This document shows positions 54,118 through 63,827 of a stretch of 64,000 nt of DNA, one piece after another. A model generated the notes under the pieces. That model searched no databases. It was given only the letters and a program-made list of their open reading frames with translations, and had not been told where the DNA came from. The translations under genes were made by a program, and so were the position numbers. Where the stretch lies: positions 1-64,000 of the forward strand of contig NZ_JAVAMO010000007.1 in the NCBI RefSeq assembly GCF_030758345.1, written 5' to 3'. Every line of letters begins with the position of its first letter. The stretch's first letter is position 1. This stretch comes from Ruegeria discodermiae (GTDB lineage Bacteria; Pseudomonadota; Alphaproteobacteria; Rhodobacterales; Rhodobacteraceae).

Positions 54118-54136
54118 ACCTCACGCCACGTGAGGT
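54118..54136 (-). promoter_or_regulatory. Candidate MerR operator
   Basis: ACCTCACG-CCA-CGTGAGGT, a perfect 8-3-8 dyad of 19 bases, starts 16 bases upstream of the MerR-TipAS ATG. Perfect symmetry, length and place fit an autoregulatory MerR site. Confidence 0.7.
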
Positions 54137-54424
54137 TCAAGACATTTTTTTGCGCCATTGGAGAGCTATGGCATGGAACAGAGTTATTGACCTGATCATC
54201 AATTGCCTTGCTTCCGTCCGTCGTCGCTCTGTTTGCAACGCCGTGCTCCAGCTTCACTAGTCGAAAACCACGCTCTTGAATGGCCACTGCCGCCAGGCTC
54301 TCGCTGGCGCACTGCGGATATGGCGAATGACAACTCTTCCTCGCCCGATCTCCTTCTGTTGGCAATTAGGAGCGCAGGTCGGAAAATAGGTCAGTTCTCC
54401 AAACAATAGTTCTGTCTTGCAGAT

Positions 54425-54527
54425 TGTGAGTTCATCTGGCCTTTCATCTCGCTCTGGCAGCGAATGTCAGCATTGCGGGTTGCGACCGCAGCATCCGGAG
54501 GCGATGCTCAGGGTCCGGTTTGGGCCG
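54425..54527 (+). repeat. 103-bp dispersed intergenic repeat, copy D
   Basis: TGTGAGTTC at 54425, GCAGCGAATGTCAGC 32 bases later, GGTTGCGACCGCAGCATC and a final TTTGGGCCG. It occupies the gap between two convergent-to-parallel regulator genes. Nothing else was seen in 54137-54646. Confidence 0.7.
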
Positions 54528-54646
54528 CGAGTGCCAGCACTAGTCGAGGATCCTAAGTTGGCTTTCCGACAACCAATCGTTGGTTATCTTTAAGCGAAAT
54601 CAGAGTATCTGCGACTGATTGATTCAGCCGGACAATGCGTCTTCAA

Positions 54647-56266
54647 TCACGACAGATGGGAATACTTTTCGGGAAAAAACACCTCCAACCCGGCCTTTCG
54701 CCATCCTTCCAGCATCAACAGGGGCATTTTCCCGGCGACACACCAGACTTCGGCCTCGGTGAAAATCCTTGTCGCGAAATCCGGATACAGAGCTTTGATG
54801 GTCGCGACCTCGGCGCGGGTCAACTCCATGTCTCCGGCGAGTGCGCTATAGGCAACCATATAGGCATGATACCAGAAATACCCTTCCATCGGTGTCTTCT
54901 TCTGCTCGGCGATGGCAGCTCTCGGGTCTCCGCTGACGAAGTAGTCACAGGCGCGTGTCAGGCGGAACCAACCGGGATGGACTGGGCTGAGTTCGACGGC
55001 GCGATCGGCCAATGGAACCGCTCGATCAAAGTCGCTGATCAGGCAGTAACAGAACGCGATTTCCGCCAGATTATGCGCATGACCCGGATTGAGCGACACA
55101 CATTTCTCAGCGGCAACGTGGAAATCATCTAGCTCTTTCCGATGGAACCGCGTCAGCGCGCGGGCAAGGTAAGCAAAGCTGTTTTCACGATCAAACGACA
55201 CGCTTTTTTCGGCGTATGTCAACGCGCGATCAAGCAGATCCGGTTTCGGCGGGTCATGAAAGGGCAGGCGGTATTCATCCACATATAGAAGCGCCAAGGC
55301 GGCCCAGGCATCAGAAGACCCGCGGTCTTCAGCGGTCGCTGCTTCAAGGCCCGCTTTAACGTCGGCGTGGAGTTTCCGATCTCTTGTCTCGTAGTAGTCG
55401 TAGAAGCGCGCTATCTGTAGGTAGGTGTCCCATTTGGTGAACTGAGCACCGCGATCATGGCGGGTTATGAATTTGCCGATCGGACCGTATCGGTCGGCGA
55501 CCCGCCCGGCAACTAGCAGCGCGATCTGGTCCTGTATCTCATAAAGGCTATCCGGGCTGGCCTCGCGTTCGAATTGCTCTGCAAGGACGCTCAGACCGGT
55601 CACCGCGTCAAGCAGTTGAACCTTTACACGTGTGGTTGCCGCTGTCAGCCGGACGCTGCCCTCCATCACAAAATCCGCGCCAAGCCGCTGGCTCAAATCG
55701 GTGACGCCCGCCCCGTCATTGATGAGCTTGGTCGTCGTCAAGCGCGAGAAGACAAACAGATCGCGGAAACGGGCGAGGTTGGAGATTGTTTCTTCGGTGA
55801 GGCCCTTAGCAAAAACCACCTCGTTACTGGTTTGCGCAAAGCTCTCGAAGGGAAGGACGGCGATGGACGGTTTGTCTCTGGCATCTGGAAGGTCAAACCT
55901 TGTCCGGGCCGTATTTTTTGCGGCGTCGGGGACCAAATGATCCTTGCCCGGGTCATCAAGCTCCTCAACATCCGCAATAAAGCGCAATCCCTGACCATGG
56001 ACCGTCCGTATCACGCTTTGCAACTTGCCAGTGTCACCAAGCGCAAGCCGAGCGGATCGAATCCGACTGCTGACAGCTCCCTCTGAGACAATGCGACCGC
56101 CCCAGACGACATCCATCATCTCGGATTTTGAAACCATCCGATGACGATTTGCGATCAGCAGCTTGATGATCGCAAAGACCTGCGGTTCGAGCGCAATCAA
56201 CTTTCCGTCTTCGCATAGCTCAAACGTCTCTGGGTCAAGCAGGAACCGGCCAAATCTGTATTTCAT
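54647..56266 (-). CDS. Winged-helix/TPR one-component regulator, paralogue 4
   Basis: 539 residues, closely similar along its length to the protein at 21355-22962. Winged helix 1-100 (LEPQVFAIIKLLIANRHRMV, SEGAVSSRIRSARLALGDTG, HGQGLRFIADVEE), then KPSIAVLPFESFAQTSNEVV, the shared RFRDLFVFSR, and TPR-like helices to the end. No transmembrane helix. It is divergent from the homocysteine methyltransferase-like gene and the second PG_binding_1 gene. The divergent gap contains the 25-bp motif. Confidence 0.87.
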   Translation of the reverse strand: MKYRFGRFLLDPETFELCEDGKLIALEPQVFAIIKLLIANRHRMVSKSEMMDVVWGGRIVSEGAVSSRIRSARLALGDTGKLQSVIRTVHGQGLRFIADVEELDDPGKDHLVPDAAKNTARTRFDLPDARDKPSIAVLPFESFAQTSNEVVFAKGLTEETISNLARFRDLFVFSRLTTTKLINDGAGVTDLSQRLGADFVMEGSVRLTAATTRVKVQLLDAVTGLSVLAEQFEREASPDSLYEIQDQIALLVAGRVADRYGPIGKFITRHDRGAQFTKWDTYLQIARFYDYYETRDRKLHADVKAGLEAATAEDRGSSDAWAALALLYVDEYRLPFHDPPKPDLLDRALTYAEKSVSFDRENSFAYLARALTRFHRKELDDFHVAAEKCVSLNPGHAHNLAEIAFCYCLISDFDRAVPLADRAVELSPVHPGWFRLTRACDYFVSGDPRAAIAEQKKTPMEGYFWYHAYMVAYSALAGDMELTRAEVATIKALYPDFATRIFTEAEVWCVAGKMPLLMLEGWRKAGLEVFFPEKYSHLS

Positions 56267-56286
56267 TATGTCCTTATAACAAATTC

Positions 56287-56311
56287 TAGGAAATCTATGG
56301 AAATTCTATAG
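56287..56311 (+). promoter_or_regulatory. 25-bp motif shared by two regulator genes (copy 2)
   Basis: Starts TAGGAAATCT and ends ATTCTATAG; 20/25 identical to 21300-21324. On the minus strand it reads as near-direct repeats (TAGAATTTCC, TAGATTTCC, TAGAATTTG) at about 10-bp spacing, the kind of tandem site that OmpR-type winged helices bind. Confidence 0.5.
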
Positions 56312-56404
56312 GTGCCCTTCAAGCGACGGACCGCACGCATGTCTAGGTGTTTCATTGCTCGGCTCAATACTGATGTGCTGGGCTCAAGTGAAAAGGAAAC
56401 TGAT

Positions 56405-57367
56405 ATGAGTGCAAAATACCGTGACCGTTTGCCCCAACTTCATGGCAAACAATGTTTGAGCGATGGGGGGCTGGAAACCCATCTCATTTTCAACGAAGGC
56501 TATGATCTGCCCATGTTCGCGGCGTTTACGCTGCTGCAAGAAGAGGCAGGACGCCAGGCATTGGATCGCTACATGCGCCGGTTTGCCAAAATCGCCTTGC
56601 GTGATGGCCGGGGGCTTCTTCTTGATACGCCGACCTGGCGTGCCAGCGCACGGTGGGCCAAAGATATCGAGATTTCGATCGATACCCTTGCTAGGTTGCA
56701 TTGTGAAGCCGTGGAACTGCTGCACGACCTGCGTACGGAACTGGAAACACCAGCGTCTCCGTTTGTGGTCAATGGGGTGATCGGGCCCCAGGATGATGGC
56801 TACAACCCGCAGGCATTCATGAACCGGAACGTGGCGCAGATCTACCACGGGCAACAGGTTGACTGGTTCGCAGCGCTTGATGTCGACATGATTTCGGCGA
56901 TCACTATGACCTATGTGGAGGAGGCAATCGGTATCACCAATGCCTGTGCCGAGGTGCGAATGCCGGTTGTCATCTCGTTTACAGTTGAGACTGACGGGCG
57001 GTTGCCATCAGGGCAGAGACTGGGCGAGGCGATTGAGCAAGTCGACGCGGAAGCCGTTCTTGCCCCAGCCTATTATATGATCAACTGCGCGCATCCCGAT
57101 CACTTTGCAGATGTACTGACGGGCAATCCTGCGTGGCTGTCGCGTGTCATGGGCGTACGGGCCAACGCGTCTCGGATGAGTCACGAAGAGCTGGATGCGG
57201 CAGAAGAGTTGGACGAGGGAAACCCGCAGGAATTGGGTGGCCACTATCGCCAATTGGCTGGGATTTTCCCAAGTCTGACGGTCATGGGCGGCTGCTGTGG
57301 CACCGACCACCGCCACATCGACGCGATCAGTAAGGCCTGCCTGCACGCCGATGTCACTGCGGCCTAA
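56405..57367 (+). CDS. Homocysteine S-methyltransferase-family protein
   Basis: 320 residues from ATG 56405 (AAGGAAA before it). (betaalpha)8 barrel: LSDGGLETHLIFNEGYDLPM at the N-terminus, GLLLDTPTWRASARWAKDI, and zinc-ligand cysteines in MINCAHPDHF and MGGCCGTDHRHI. Members transfer a methyl group to homocysteine, often from S-methylmethionine. The SDGGLET opening is usual; the substrate is not certain. It lies between the divergent regulator paralogue 4 and a PG_binding_1 gene. Confidence 0.87.
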   Translation: MSAKYRDRLPQLHGKQCLSDGGLETHLIFNEGYDLPMFAAFTLLQEEAGRQALDRYMRRFAKIALRDGRGLLLDTPTWRASARWAKDIEISIDTLARLHCEAVELLHDLRTELETPASPFVVNGVIGPQDDGYNPQAFMNRNVAQIYHGQQVDWFAALDVDMISAITMTYVEEAIGITNACAEVRMPVVISFTVETDGRLPSGQRLGEAIEQVDAEAVLAPAYYMINCAHPDHFADVLTGNPAWLSRVMGVRANASRMSHEELDAAEELDEGNPQELGGHYRQLAGIFPSLTVMGGCCGTDHRHIDAISKACLHADVTAA

Positions 57368-57383
57368 AATCCGCGTGCTTGTT

Positions 57384-57400
57384 TCGGCCCGTGTGGCCGA
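57384..57400 (+). terminator. Hairpin between the methyltransferase and PG_binding_1 genes
   Basis: TCGGCC-CGTGT-GGCCGA, a perfect 6-bp stem, 16 bases after the stop. No T-run; attenuation or partial termination is possible. Confidence 0.4.
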
Positions 57401-57442
57401 TGCTCAGACACGCAAAGTTTGTACGATTTAAGGATTGGTAAG

Positions 57443-58471
57443 ATGAAGAAATTGAAGAAGGGATCCAAGGGGTCCGACGTCAAAACCCTGCAGACTACGC
57501 TGAACAAGACCCCGCCCAAGGCGAAGCTGAAGATTGATGGTATCTTCGGCGTCAAAACCGAGGCCGCCGTCAAGGCGTTTCAAAAGGCCAAGCGGCTCAA
57601 GCAGGATGGCATCGCGGGCGAAAAAACGCTCGGTGCGCTCGGGCTGCATAAAAACAAAAGCCAGGAAGTTGACTGGCCCTGGCCAGAAATGGACAAATCG
57701 ATCCGCAGCAACCACAAGGTTTACGCAACACATCGCCGGATCGTCACCGCTGCGTTGAAGCTTGCAGGAAAGACGAAAACCGCTGAAATGGCAGCGCTAC
57801 AAAAGAAGATGCAGGCAGCTCTGAAAGAGCTCAACCGCACCTTTTTGGCGCAGGACAAGCCCGCCAGAGCTGTTGTCGTCCTGGAACGCGCATTCGAGAA
57901 GGCCAAGCGCGACAATCCGTCGGCCTGTGCCGGAATTGTGAAAAAAGCAAAGAAACTTGCCGAGACCTCGGTCAATGCAGCCATCATATTGCTCAGTGCA
58001 GAGGAAACGGTCGAGGCGCTTGCCGTCGAGATCAAGCAGGCGGCCTCAAACGCGCCGGAGCCGCGCCCGGTTGAAAAGACCAGGAAGCGGATCACCCGGT
58101 ACAAATCGCTGGGTAAGGCTGACCAGAAAAGCATGGATAAAAGCCTTGAGCTATGCCGCCGTCATTCGAGCCCCGGCGTGGATGCGGTGCGTGACAAGTA
58201 TCTGGCTTTGATTGACCAAGCCAATTCACCCGGCAACTCTTCGGTTCCTCAAATTATGAAACGTTTGGTGGAGCTGGAAGTGCTTGAGATCAAGTATAAC
58301 AACGCGATAAAAAGTTCATCCGCCAGCGAATTGCACCGCGCTCTGCATGACCTAAAGCTCATCGACAAAACCATCGGGGCTCTGGAGAAAGCCCGGCTGG
58401 TCCGGCTGAAGCAAAAGGCCGCGCTCGACAAGGAACTTGTCAAACAGGTCAAGGCTTCGGTCTTCGCATAA
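57443..58471 (+). CDS. PG_binding_1 protein with charged helical C-terminus, 342 residues
   Basis: Starts at ATG 57443 (AAGGA upstream). Residues 1-65 are a peptidoglycan-binding type 1 domain at the extreme N-terminus (LKKGSKGSDVKTLQTTLNKT, GIFGVKTEAAVKAFQKAKRL). There is no signal peptide. Residues 80-342 are almost wholly helical, rich in Lys, Ala and Glu (AALQKKMQAALKELNRTFLA, ALHDLKLIDKTIGALEKARL). Its N-terminal half resembles 48216-48896, so they form a small family. The enzyme class and localisation are unknown. Confidence 0.72.
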   Translation: MKKLKKGSKGSDVKTLQTTLNKTPPKAKLKIDGIFGVKTEAAVKAFQKAKRLKQDGIAGEKTLGALGLHKNKSQEVDWPWPEMDKSIRSNHKVYATHRRIVTAALKLAGKTKTAEMAALQKKMQAALKELNRTFLAQDKPARAVVVLERAFEKAKRDNPSACAGIVKKAKKLAETSVNAAIILLSAEETVEALAVEIKQAASNAPEPRPVEKTRKRITRYKSLGKADQKSMDKSLELCRRHSSPGVDAVRDKYLALIDQANSPGNSSVPQIMKRLVELEVLEIKYNNAIKSSSASELHRALHDLKLIDKTIGALEKARLVRLKQKAALDKELVKQVKASVFA

Positions 58472-58482
58472 ACTGCGGCCCT

Positions 58483-58499
58483 GCACCCAAACCGGGTGT
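58483..58499 (+). terminator. Hairpin after the second PG_binding_1 gene
   Basis: GCACCC-AAACC-GGGTGT, with one G-U pair at the base, starts 12 bases after the stop codon. No T-run. Confidence 0.4.
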
Positions 58500-58566
58500 G
58501 GGGCTGGCTCATATCACACGGTGTAGGGCCTTACGGCCGCAATGTATTTTCGGAATTAGGAGAAAG

Positions 58567-58920
58567 ATGATGATGAGAAGAGGTTTTTTATCGGCGCTTG
58601 CGCTTGCAGGAAGCGCATTACTGATGCCACAGATCCTTGCGGCTGATGGGTCGATTGCCGGAACCTATTCGGTCCAGGGGCGCAATGTCGAAGGCCAGAT
58701 ATATGACGGCGTTGCGACTGTCGCGCAGGACGACTCATTCGTGAATTTCGAATGGAGGATCGGCACCCAAGTCATTAACGGCGCCGGATCAATTGATGGC
58801 AAGGTCGTGACTGTCGACTGGGGGTCTGAATTCCCCGTTGTCTATGTGGTGATGGCCAATCGCTCGTTGCATGGTACATGGGCCGACGGCCTGGCACTTG
58901 ACAGGCTGACGCCTCAGTAG
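58567..58920 (+). CDS. Small exported beta-rich protein
   Basis: 117 residues. TTAGGAG stands before ATGATGATG, so the exact first codon is uncertain by two. Signal peptide MMRRGFLSALALAGSALLMP, then QILAADG. The mature part has a repeated G-x-Y/G-x-W strand pattern (GSIAGTYSVQGRNVEGQIYD, YVVMANRSLHGTWADG) seen in small exported proteins of Rhodobacterales. No function is known. Confidence 0.65.
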   Translation: MMMRRGFLSALALAGSALLMPQILAADGSIAGTYSVQGRNVEGQIYDGVATVAQDDSFVNFEWRIGTQVINGAGSIDGKVVTVDWGSEFPVVYVVMANRSLHGTWADGLALDRLTPQ

Positions 58921-59062
58921 TCGGGAGCCGGAGTTAAGGTCGGCTCTGTGCCGATGATGCAGCACATGCTTACCTATCGCGTCGTTGCTGCGTTGCCGCT
59001 GGGATCGTCTATCAGCCTAAAGTGTTGCATGCCGTTCCATCGAAGCAATAGTGTAGCCAACA

Positions 59063-60169
59063 ATGAGAAGTCTCACTGGCCAAGACAACGATTTCCTCAA
59101 GATTGTACTGCCGGCGGCAGCTGCTGGAAAAGTGGATGCAGTCAAGAGCTACCTGGAAACCAAACCGTCATATTTGCACAGGATTGGTCCGCACGGGCGC
59201 ACGATGTTGTGGGAAGCGGCGCGTGGCGGCAAGTTCGCGATGGTTAAGCTGTTGGCGGAATTGGGTGCCAACATTGAGGGGCGCGGTTGCTACAACAATG
59301 AGACACTGGTTGAGCTGTCTCCTTGGTGTATTGCCGCGTTTCGAGGCAGATCAAAGGTCGCTGAATTGCTCCGTCAATATGGTTCAGAATACCGGTTGGA
59401 GTCTGCCTGCTTCCTGGGTGATCTGGACAGAGTTCGCGACCGAATGTCGAAGACGCTAATCAATAAGGTTATCTGCGAAGAACCGGGCAGGGACCGTTTG
59501 TTGCCGCTGCACTATGCCGTGGCGGGCCAGCAACTGGACGTCGCGAAGTATCTAATCAGCCAAGGTGCTGATGCGGTGATCGATGGTGCGCGCATGGGGA
59601 GTTGGGCACTTGGCCACGAAAATCCTGACATGCTTCGACTTCTGCTGGACAACGGGGCGACATTGCGTCCTGGAGACGCAAATGAAGCGTGTTTGTCTGG
59701 GCGTTGGGCTTCTGTCTTGAATGGCTACGGATACCAACTCGACATCAACGCTCCAGATCGGTTGGGATTTCCGCCGCTCATCGAGGCTTGCCGTGGAAAT
59801 CACAACGCGACGGAGAACATCGAAGAAATCCAATGCTTGCTCAGACGGGGTGCCGACGTTGCCGTTCGAGATCACAAGGGAAAAACGGCTCTGCATCGCG
59901 CAGCGCAAGCAAACTTCACAGGCGCGATACAAACACTGTTAGATGCCGGTGCCGATCTGGACGCGACTGACACCAAAGGGGAGACACCGCTCTATGATGC
60001 CGTTAGAGCCGGGCGTGTGGAGTCAGCGGCACTGTTGATCAAGCTGGGTGCCGATACCGCAGTTCGAAACAATCTTGGCCAGTCCGTTTCGCTTATCGCG
60101 GTGCGTTCAAAGAAGCCGACCGCAGAATTGATATATTCAGTGGTTAACCAGGATCGAAAAACGCACTGA
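59063..60169 (+). CDS. Ankyrin-repeat protein
   Basis: 368 residues. At least six ankyrin-like repeats are visible, best at the C-terminus: DHKGKTALHRAAQANFTGAI, DTKGETPLYDAVRAGRVESA, ALLIKLGADTAVRNN. No signal peptide or membrane helix, so a cytoplasmic protein-binding role is likely, or delivery by an unidentified secretion route. Its partner is unknown. Confidence 0.85.
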   Translation: MRSLTGQDNDFLKIVLPAAAAGKVDAVKSYLETKPSYLHRIGPHGRTMLWEAARGGKFAMVKLLAELGANIEGRGCYNNETLVELSPWCIAAFRGRSKVAELLRQYGSEYRLESACFLGDLDRVRDRMSKTLINKVICEEPGRDRLLPLHYAVAGQQLDVAKYLISQGADAVIDGARMGSWALGHENPDMLRLLLDNGATLRPGDANEACLSGRWASVLNGYGYQLDINAPDRLGFPPLIEACRGNHNATENIEEIQCLLRRGADVAVRDHKGKTALHRAAQANFTGAIQTLLDAGADLDATDTKGETPLYDAVRAGRVESAALLIKLGADTAVRNNLGQSVSLIAVRSKKPTAELIYSVVNQDRKTH

Positions 60170-60229
60170 ACGCATTTCGCGAGCGGAACAGTTCTTCTAT
60201 CTGGGCATCCGCAATATACCGTCTACAAT

Positions 60230-61237
60230 TCACCTATACGTTGGCATCTGATCCGACGGCACCAAAACATCCGATCTCACATACCCGAAGATCCGATCTG
60301 TGCCATCCAGCGACACCGCGTGCCACCCGTCTGCAGATTGCAATACGATTGGGTTGTGAGCCAGTGTCAGTGTCATCACGACTTTGGAATTGTGGCCCGG
60401 TTTCTCAAATACCTTTGCCTGACGCACGACCGAAAAGTAGACCTGATCCTTCAGCAAATAGGATGTCGCAAAATCCTGTGGCTCAGCCGGAGACCTACGG
60501 CCAAAGTCACCAATATCAGCGGCCATCGGATTGATGATATTCCCATCGACCTGGTTTTTTCCGAACCAGAGATGATGTGAAAACTGAAACAGGTTCCACC
60601 GCTCGGAATTGTAGAACTCCCGCGTGCCGGGCCAGCCACGCGACAAGGCGAGCCAACTCAAATCAACCAGTCCTGCATCCAACAGCCGCCTCAAAACCAA
60701 CCCGGACCCATAGGCCCCCACGCGGTATCGGTTGCCACCCCGTTGAAATGCCGTTCGCACAGCGGTGAAATACGCCATGACCCCGGCTAGTTGTGGTGGC
60801 TCGTTCCAACTGCCATCTACTCCGAAATAGATGGCGGATCCTCCAGGTTGCCCAATCACGGTTTCTGCGTATTCCAATGCATGTTCGGCATCCGCTTTCC
60901 CACGCTCAGCTGTGATGCTCTCCAACCTGTCATTGTTGTACTGAAACACCGCGCCGATATTTATCCCGGCCTCCCACAAGGCCTGCGCCTCGGGTCTGCG
61001 CAGCACTTTGTGGGGCAGGTTCCGTTCCGGCTGATCTTTGTAAGCATAATAGCGGAACACCGTCCGCACGTTCCGCTGCACCAGCATGTCCATCATGCCC
61101 TCGCGGCGGGTCATATCAAATGCGGCATCAATCACCGTAATCGGGACAAACGAAGACAGCTCCTGCGCAGATGGCCCAGACGGGCAGACCAATCCTGCGC
61201 CCGCCATTGCCAATATCTGTCGCCGCGAAACCTGCAT
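60230..61237 (-). CDS. Tat-exported DUF1906 (glycoside hydrolase-like) protein with SH3-like end
   Basis: 335 residues from ATG 61237 (AGGAGG before it). The Tat signal SRRQILAMAGAGLVC is clear. Residues 35-240 match DUF1906/Rv2525c-type TIM barrels (ITVIDAAFDMTRREGMMDML, RTVFRYYAYKDQPERNLPHK, SAIYFGVDGSWNEPPQLAGV), which are often attached to peptidoglycan-binding domains and are thought to act on cell-wall glycans. The end (LLKDQVYFSVVRQAKVFEKP, LQSADGWHAVSLDGTDRIFG) looks like a bacterial SH3 domain. Confidence 0.8.
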   Translation of the reverse strand: MQVSRRQILAMAGAGLVCPSGPSAQELSSFVPITVIDAAFDMTRREGMMDMLVQRNVRTVFRYYAYKDQPERNLPHKVLRRPEAQALWEAGINIGAVFQYNNDRLESITAERGKADAEHALEYAETVIGQPGGSAIYFGVDGSWNEPPQLAGVMAYFTAVRTAFQRGGNRYRVGAYGSGLVLRRLLDAGLVDLSWLALSRGWPGTREFYNSERWNLFQFSHHLWFGKNQVDGNIINPMAADIGDFGRRSPAEPQDFATSYLLKDQVYFSVVRQAKVFEKPGHNSKVVMTLTLAHNPIVLQSADGWHAVSLDGTDRIFGYVRSDVLVPSDQMPTYR

Positions 61238-61376
61238 CAGTCCTCCTGGTACACAACAATCGCCAATCAAACATCGTCGGGACCAGGCGATGCCCGCTGT
61301 TGTTCAGCACTACTGCAAACCAAAGCTTTCTTAGACTTTGACTGCATTGTGTCACCATACATCAACTTGACTACGC

Positions 61377-61511
61377 TTGACCGCCCTTAGATTTGATCTG
61401 CCCACATTTGTCGCTTTGGCGCCCTTGGTGGAAGCCGCAGCACATGTCATTGGACTGTTTGCGTTAGGAATGATCGCCCTGACAATGCTGAGTCATGGCC
61501 AGAGTGCATGA
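61377..61511 (+). CDS. Possible small hydrophobic peptide (44 residues)
   Basis: From TTG 61377 the frame reads MTALRFDLPTFVALAPLVEA, then AAHVIGLFALGMIALTMLSH and GQSA. It could be a single-helix membrane peptide. No ribosome site is visible, so this is weak. The rest of 61512-61784 shows no gene. Confidence 0.2.
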   Translation: MTALRFDLPTFVALAPLVEAAAHVIGLFALGMIALTMLSHGQSA

Positions 61512-61784
61512 AGCGAATTCACGCTTACTGTTTGCCAGCTAGAACACCACTTGTCCGCTCCGGGCCATCCTTGGCTACTCCAATGGCAATTCAACGCAAA
61601 CCTTGACCCTTCAGCGCTGCGCAGCATTGATCAAGTAGGGCTCTCGGCGCAATTCTCTAGGTGGCCAAGGATCGGAGGCTTTCGCGAGCGTGCAATTTGA
61701 TGCTCGCCCGCAAACGACCCCAACATTGGCAGGTCGCATTGCATCCGCTAGGCTGATGACACCCCCCAAAATGGGAGAGCTGTG

Positions 61785-63431
61785 ATGCCCAATGTGACCT
61801 CCCCTATCCTTGGGCTGATCTGCGGGCTGGCCATTGGGACGCCGCTTTTTGCGCAATCGGATGCCGCGCGCGTGGTCTCGGCGCTGCGCGCCGCTGTGGA
61901 GGCCCCATTGCCAGAAAGGGCGTTGCGCGATGTGCAGGCGGAATTACTGGCGCTGCTGGCCGACACTCCACAATCCCCGATCGCTGCGGCGATCCTTGCG
62001 GTGCCTGCGGGCAAGGACCGCTCTCTGTTGCAATTGGTGCAGTCTGAGCTGGCGCAGGTGGCTGCGACGCAAGAAGGAGGTGCAAACTGCGCAGACGTGG
62101 ATCGTATCGAGAATCTGGCCAACCGCATTCTCGCACAGCGGACCGAAGTCGGTGGGTTTGCGCAGGCCAATTTCGGCACTGAGGCCATCTATCTGTGGCT
62201 GCGATATGCACAACCGGACTTTGCGACCGGTCTTGCCCGCCTGCAACAGCTCGCCACACTTGGGCGGCGGGGGCCGCGACAGATGGAGGACCTCACACTC
62301 AGTTATGCCTATGCCAACCTGCCGCCCGATGAGGCCGAAATGCTTTTCGGGTATGCCGCTACCCAGGCATTTGCGCATAACCATCGCAACGCGCTTGGTT
62401 CGCTGGCACGGGTGGATAACGGAAAAAGCTATTTTGCGCGGCTGAACCAGGCGGTCGAGTCGGGGGAGGTTCAGGAGATCACGGGTTTGACCCTGTCTAC
62501 AGCGATTGACCTTTATCCTTTGGAGGACGCGCGCAAGATTGCCATTGCAGCTGAGGCGGAGAAGGCGGGTTTCCCAACCTTCGCTCTAACGCTGCTGTCT
62601 TCCCTGTCCGATCAGACCGCCTATGCCGAGTTTGTAACCCGCAACGCCGGCGACGAAAGACTGATGAGCTTTCCGGTTTATTACTACGGTGGGTCAGCCC
62701 TAGCTAGGAAGGCACCGGTCGCCCCACTGCCGGAGCAGACGTTTAACGCCCAGCCGGAAAATCAGTTTCTCACCCTGCGGGCGGGGTTGCTGATTGGCGA
62801 GGCGGATTATCTGAACATTCTCTACAACCAGACAGGCTGGGAAGATGCCATAGGCGCAGCGGCGGCGGGGTTTCTTGAGCAGTTGCAGGCGGGCGAGACC
62901 AGTAGCATCGGCCGGATGGAGGACAACTGGCTTTATGTCTACGACCAAATTGCTACCCGCGCGGACCCGGATGAGCTGCGCCAGCAGATGTCGAGCTTTG
63001 ATATTTCCTCCAAGGTTCGCCACTACGCTGGGCGCGCGCAACAGCTGATTGACTGGATGCGTGCGAAGCGTACGGTGCGGCCTTTGCTACACGGTCAAAG
63101 CGCGGAAATCCCTGCGCGGCCAGAACTGCTGTCGAATGAGTTTGACTGGTCCAGTTGGACACGCCTTGCAAAAGAAGTCGCAGCGGGGAGCACACCCCCA
63201 GGGGCTACAATGCAGGAACAGATGATAGTGGCCGAACTGCTCTGGACCGCTGGGCGGGAGGAGGATGCTATTGCCCATGCCCAAATGCAGATGGATCCCG
63301 AACCCCGGCTCGCCTTTTTTCGTGATGTAATGAAACGGCTGGACCGCGCCTGCGCGGGCCATGGCTTTACCTTGGGGCAATCAATATTGTTGGGCGGGCA
63401 AATGTCCTATGTGTTTGAACGGAGCGACTGA
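61785..63431 (+). CDS. Large exported protein, family not recognised
   Basis: 548 residues from ATG 61785 (GGGAGAG upstream; GTG one codon before is possible). Signal peptide: MMPNVTSPILGLICGLAIGT, then PLFAQSD. The mature protein is almost entirely alpha-helical with an Ala/Leu-rich pattern suggesting TPR- or HEAT-like superhelix (RALRDVQAELLALLADTPQS, QTFNAQPENQFLTLRAGLLI). One Cys near residue 105 (ANCADVDRIENLANRIL) and one near the end (DRACAGHG). Probably periplasmic. No family assigned. Confidence 0.65.
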   Translation: MPNVTSPILGLICGLAIGTPLFAQSDAARVVSALRAAVEAPLPERALRDVQAELLALLADTPQSPIAAAILAVPAGKDRSLLQLVQSELAQVAATQEGGANCADVDRIENLANRILAQRTEVGGFAQANFGTEAIYLWLRYAQPDFATGLARLQQLATLGRRGPRQMEDLTLSYAYANLPPDEAEMLFGYAATQAFAHNHRNALGSLARVDNGKSYFARLNQAVESGEVQEITGLTLSTAIDLYPLEDARKIAIAAEAEKAGFPTFALTLLSSLSDQTAYAEFVTRNAGDERLMSFPVYYYGGSALARKAPVAPLPEQTFNAQPENQFLTLRAGLLIGEADYLNILYNQTGWEDAIGAAAAGFLEQLQAGETSSIGRMEDNWLYVYDQIATRADPDELRQQMSSFDISSKVRHYAGRAQQLIDWMRAKRTVRPLLHGQSAEIPARPELLSNEFDWSSWTRLAKEVAAGSTPPGATMQEQMIVAELLWTAGREEDAIAHAQMQMDPEPRLAFFRDVMKRLDRACAGHGFTLGQSILLGGQMSYVFERSD

Positions 63432-63827
63432 TCTGCTTCTTTTTGATCGGCACCTCGGAAGGCGGTTTGCGGCAGGCGCGGCCACCAAGCGACGAGGATA
63501 TCCTCTCAATCGTCGAATAGAGCGGCGCGTAAGTGGCACATCCGGATGCAGATGGGTGAGAATACCGGAGCTGAGACATCACTATTTGGCGAGCAGCAAG
63601 GGCTGGGAGTTGACCCGCTGCCGTGACAAGCGCACCTGACCCGCCTCCGAGCGGCATGGGTGGGATTACACAAGCGCTGAAAGCGGACTGCGTCCGCGGA
63701 ACTCGATAAGGTGCCGAGTGTCGGCTACTGCCCAACGACCGCTGACACCATCGTCCAGATGGACCAGGAGTAACAATCACAATGGACCAAGAAGATCATA
63801 TTACCCAATCCTGCAAGTCGCGAAACG
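63432..63827. other. 396-base stretch without a recognised gene
   Basis: Short frames only, on both strands; none has a convincing start site. It contains GC-rich imperfect repeats (for example AGCGGACTGCGTCCGCGGA near 63680) and no T-run terminator. Confidence 0.4.
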
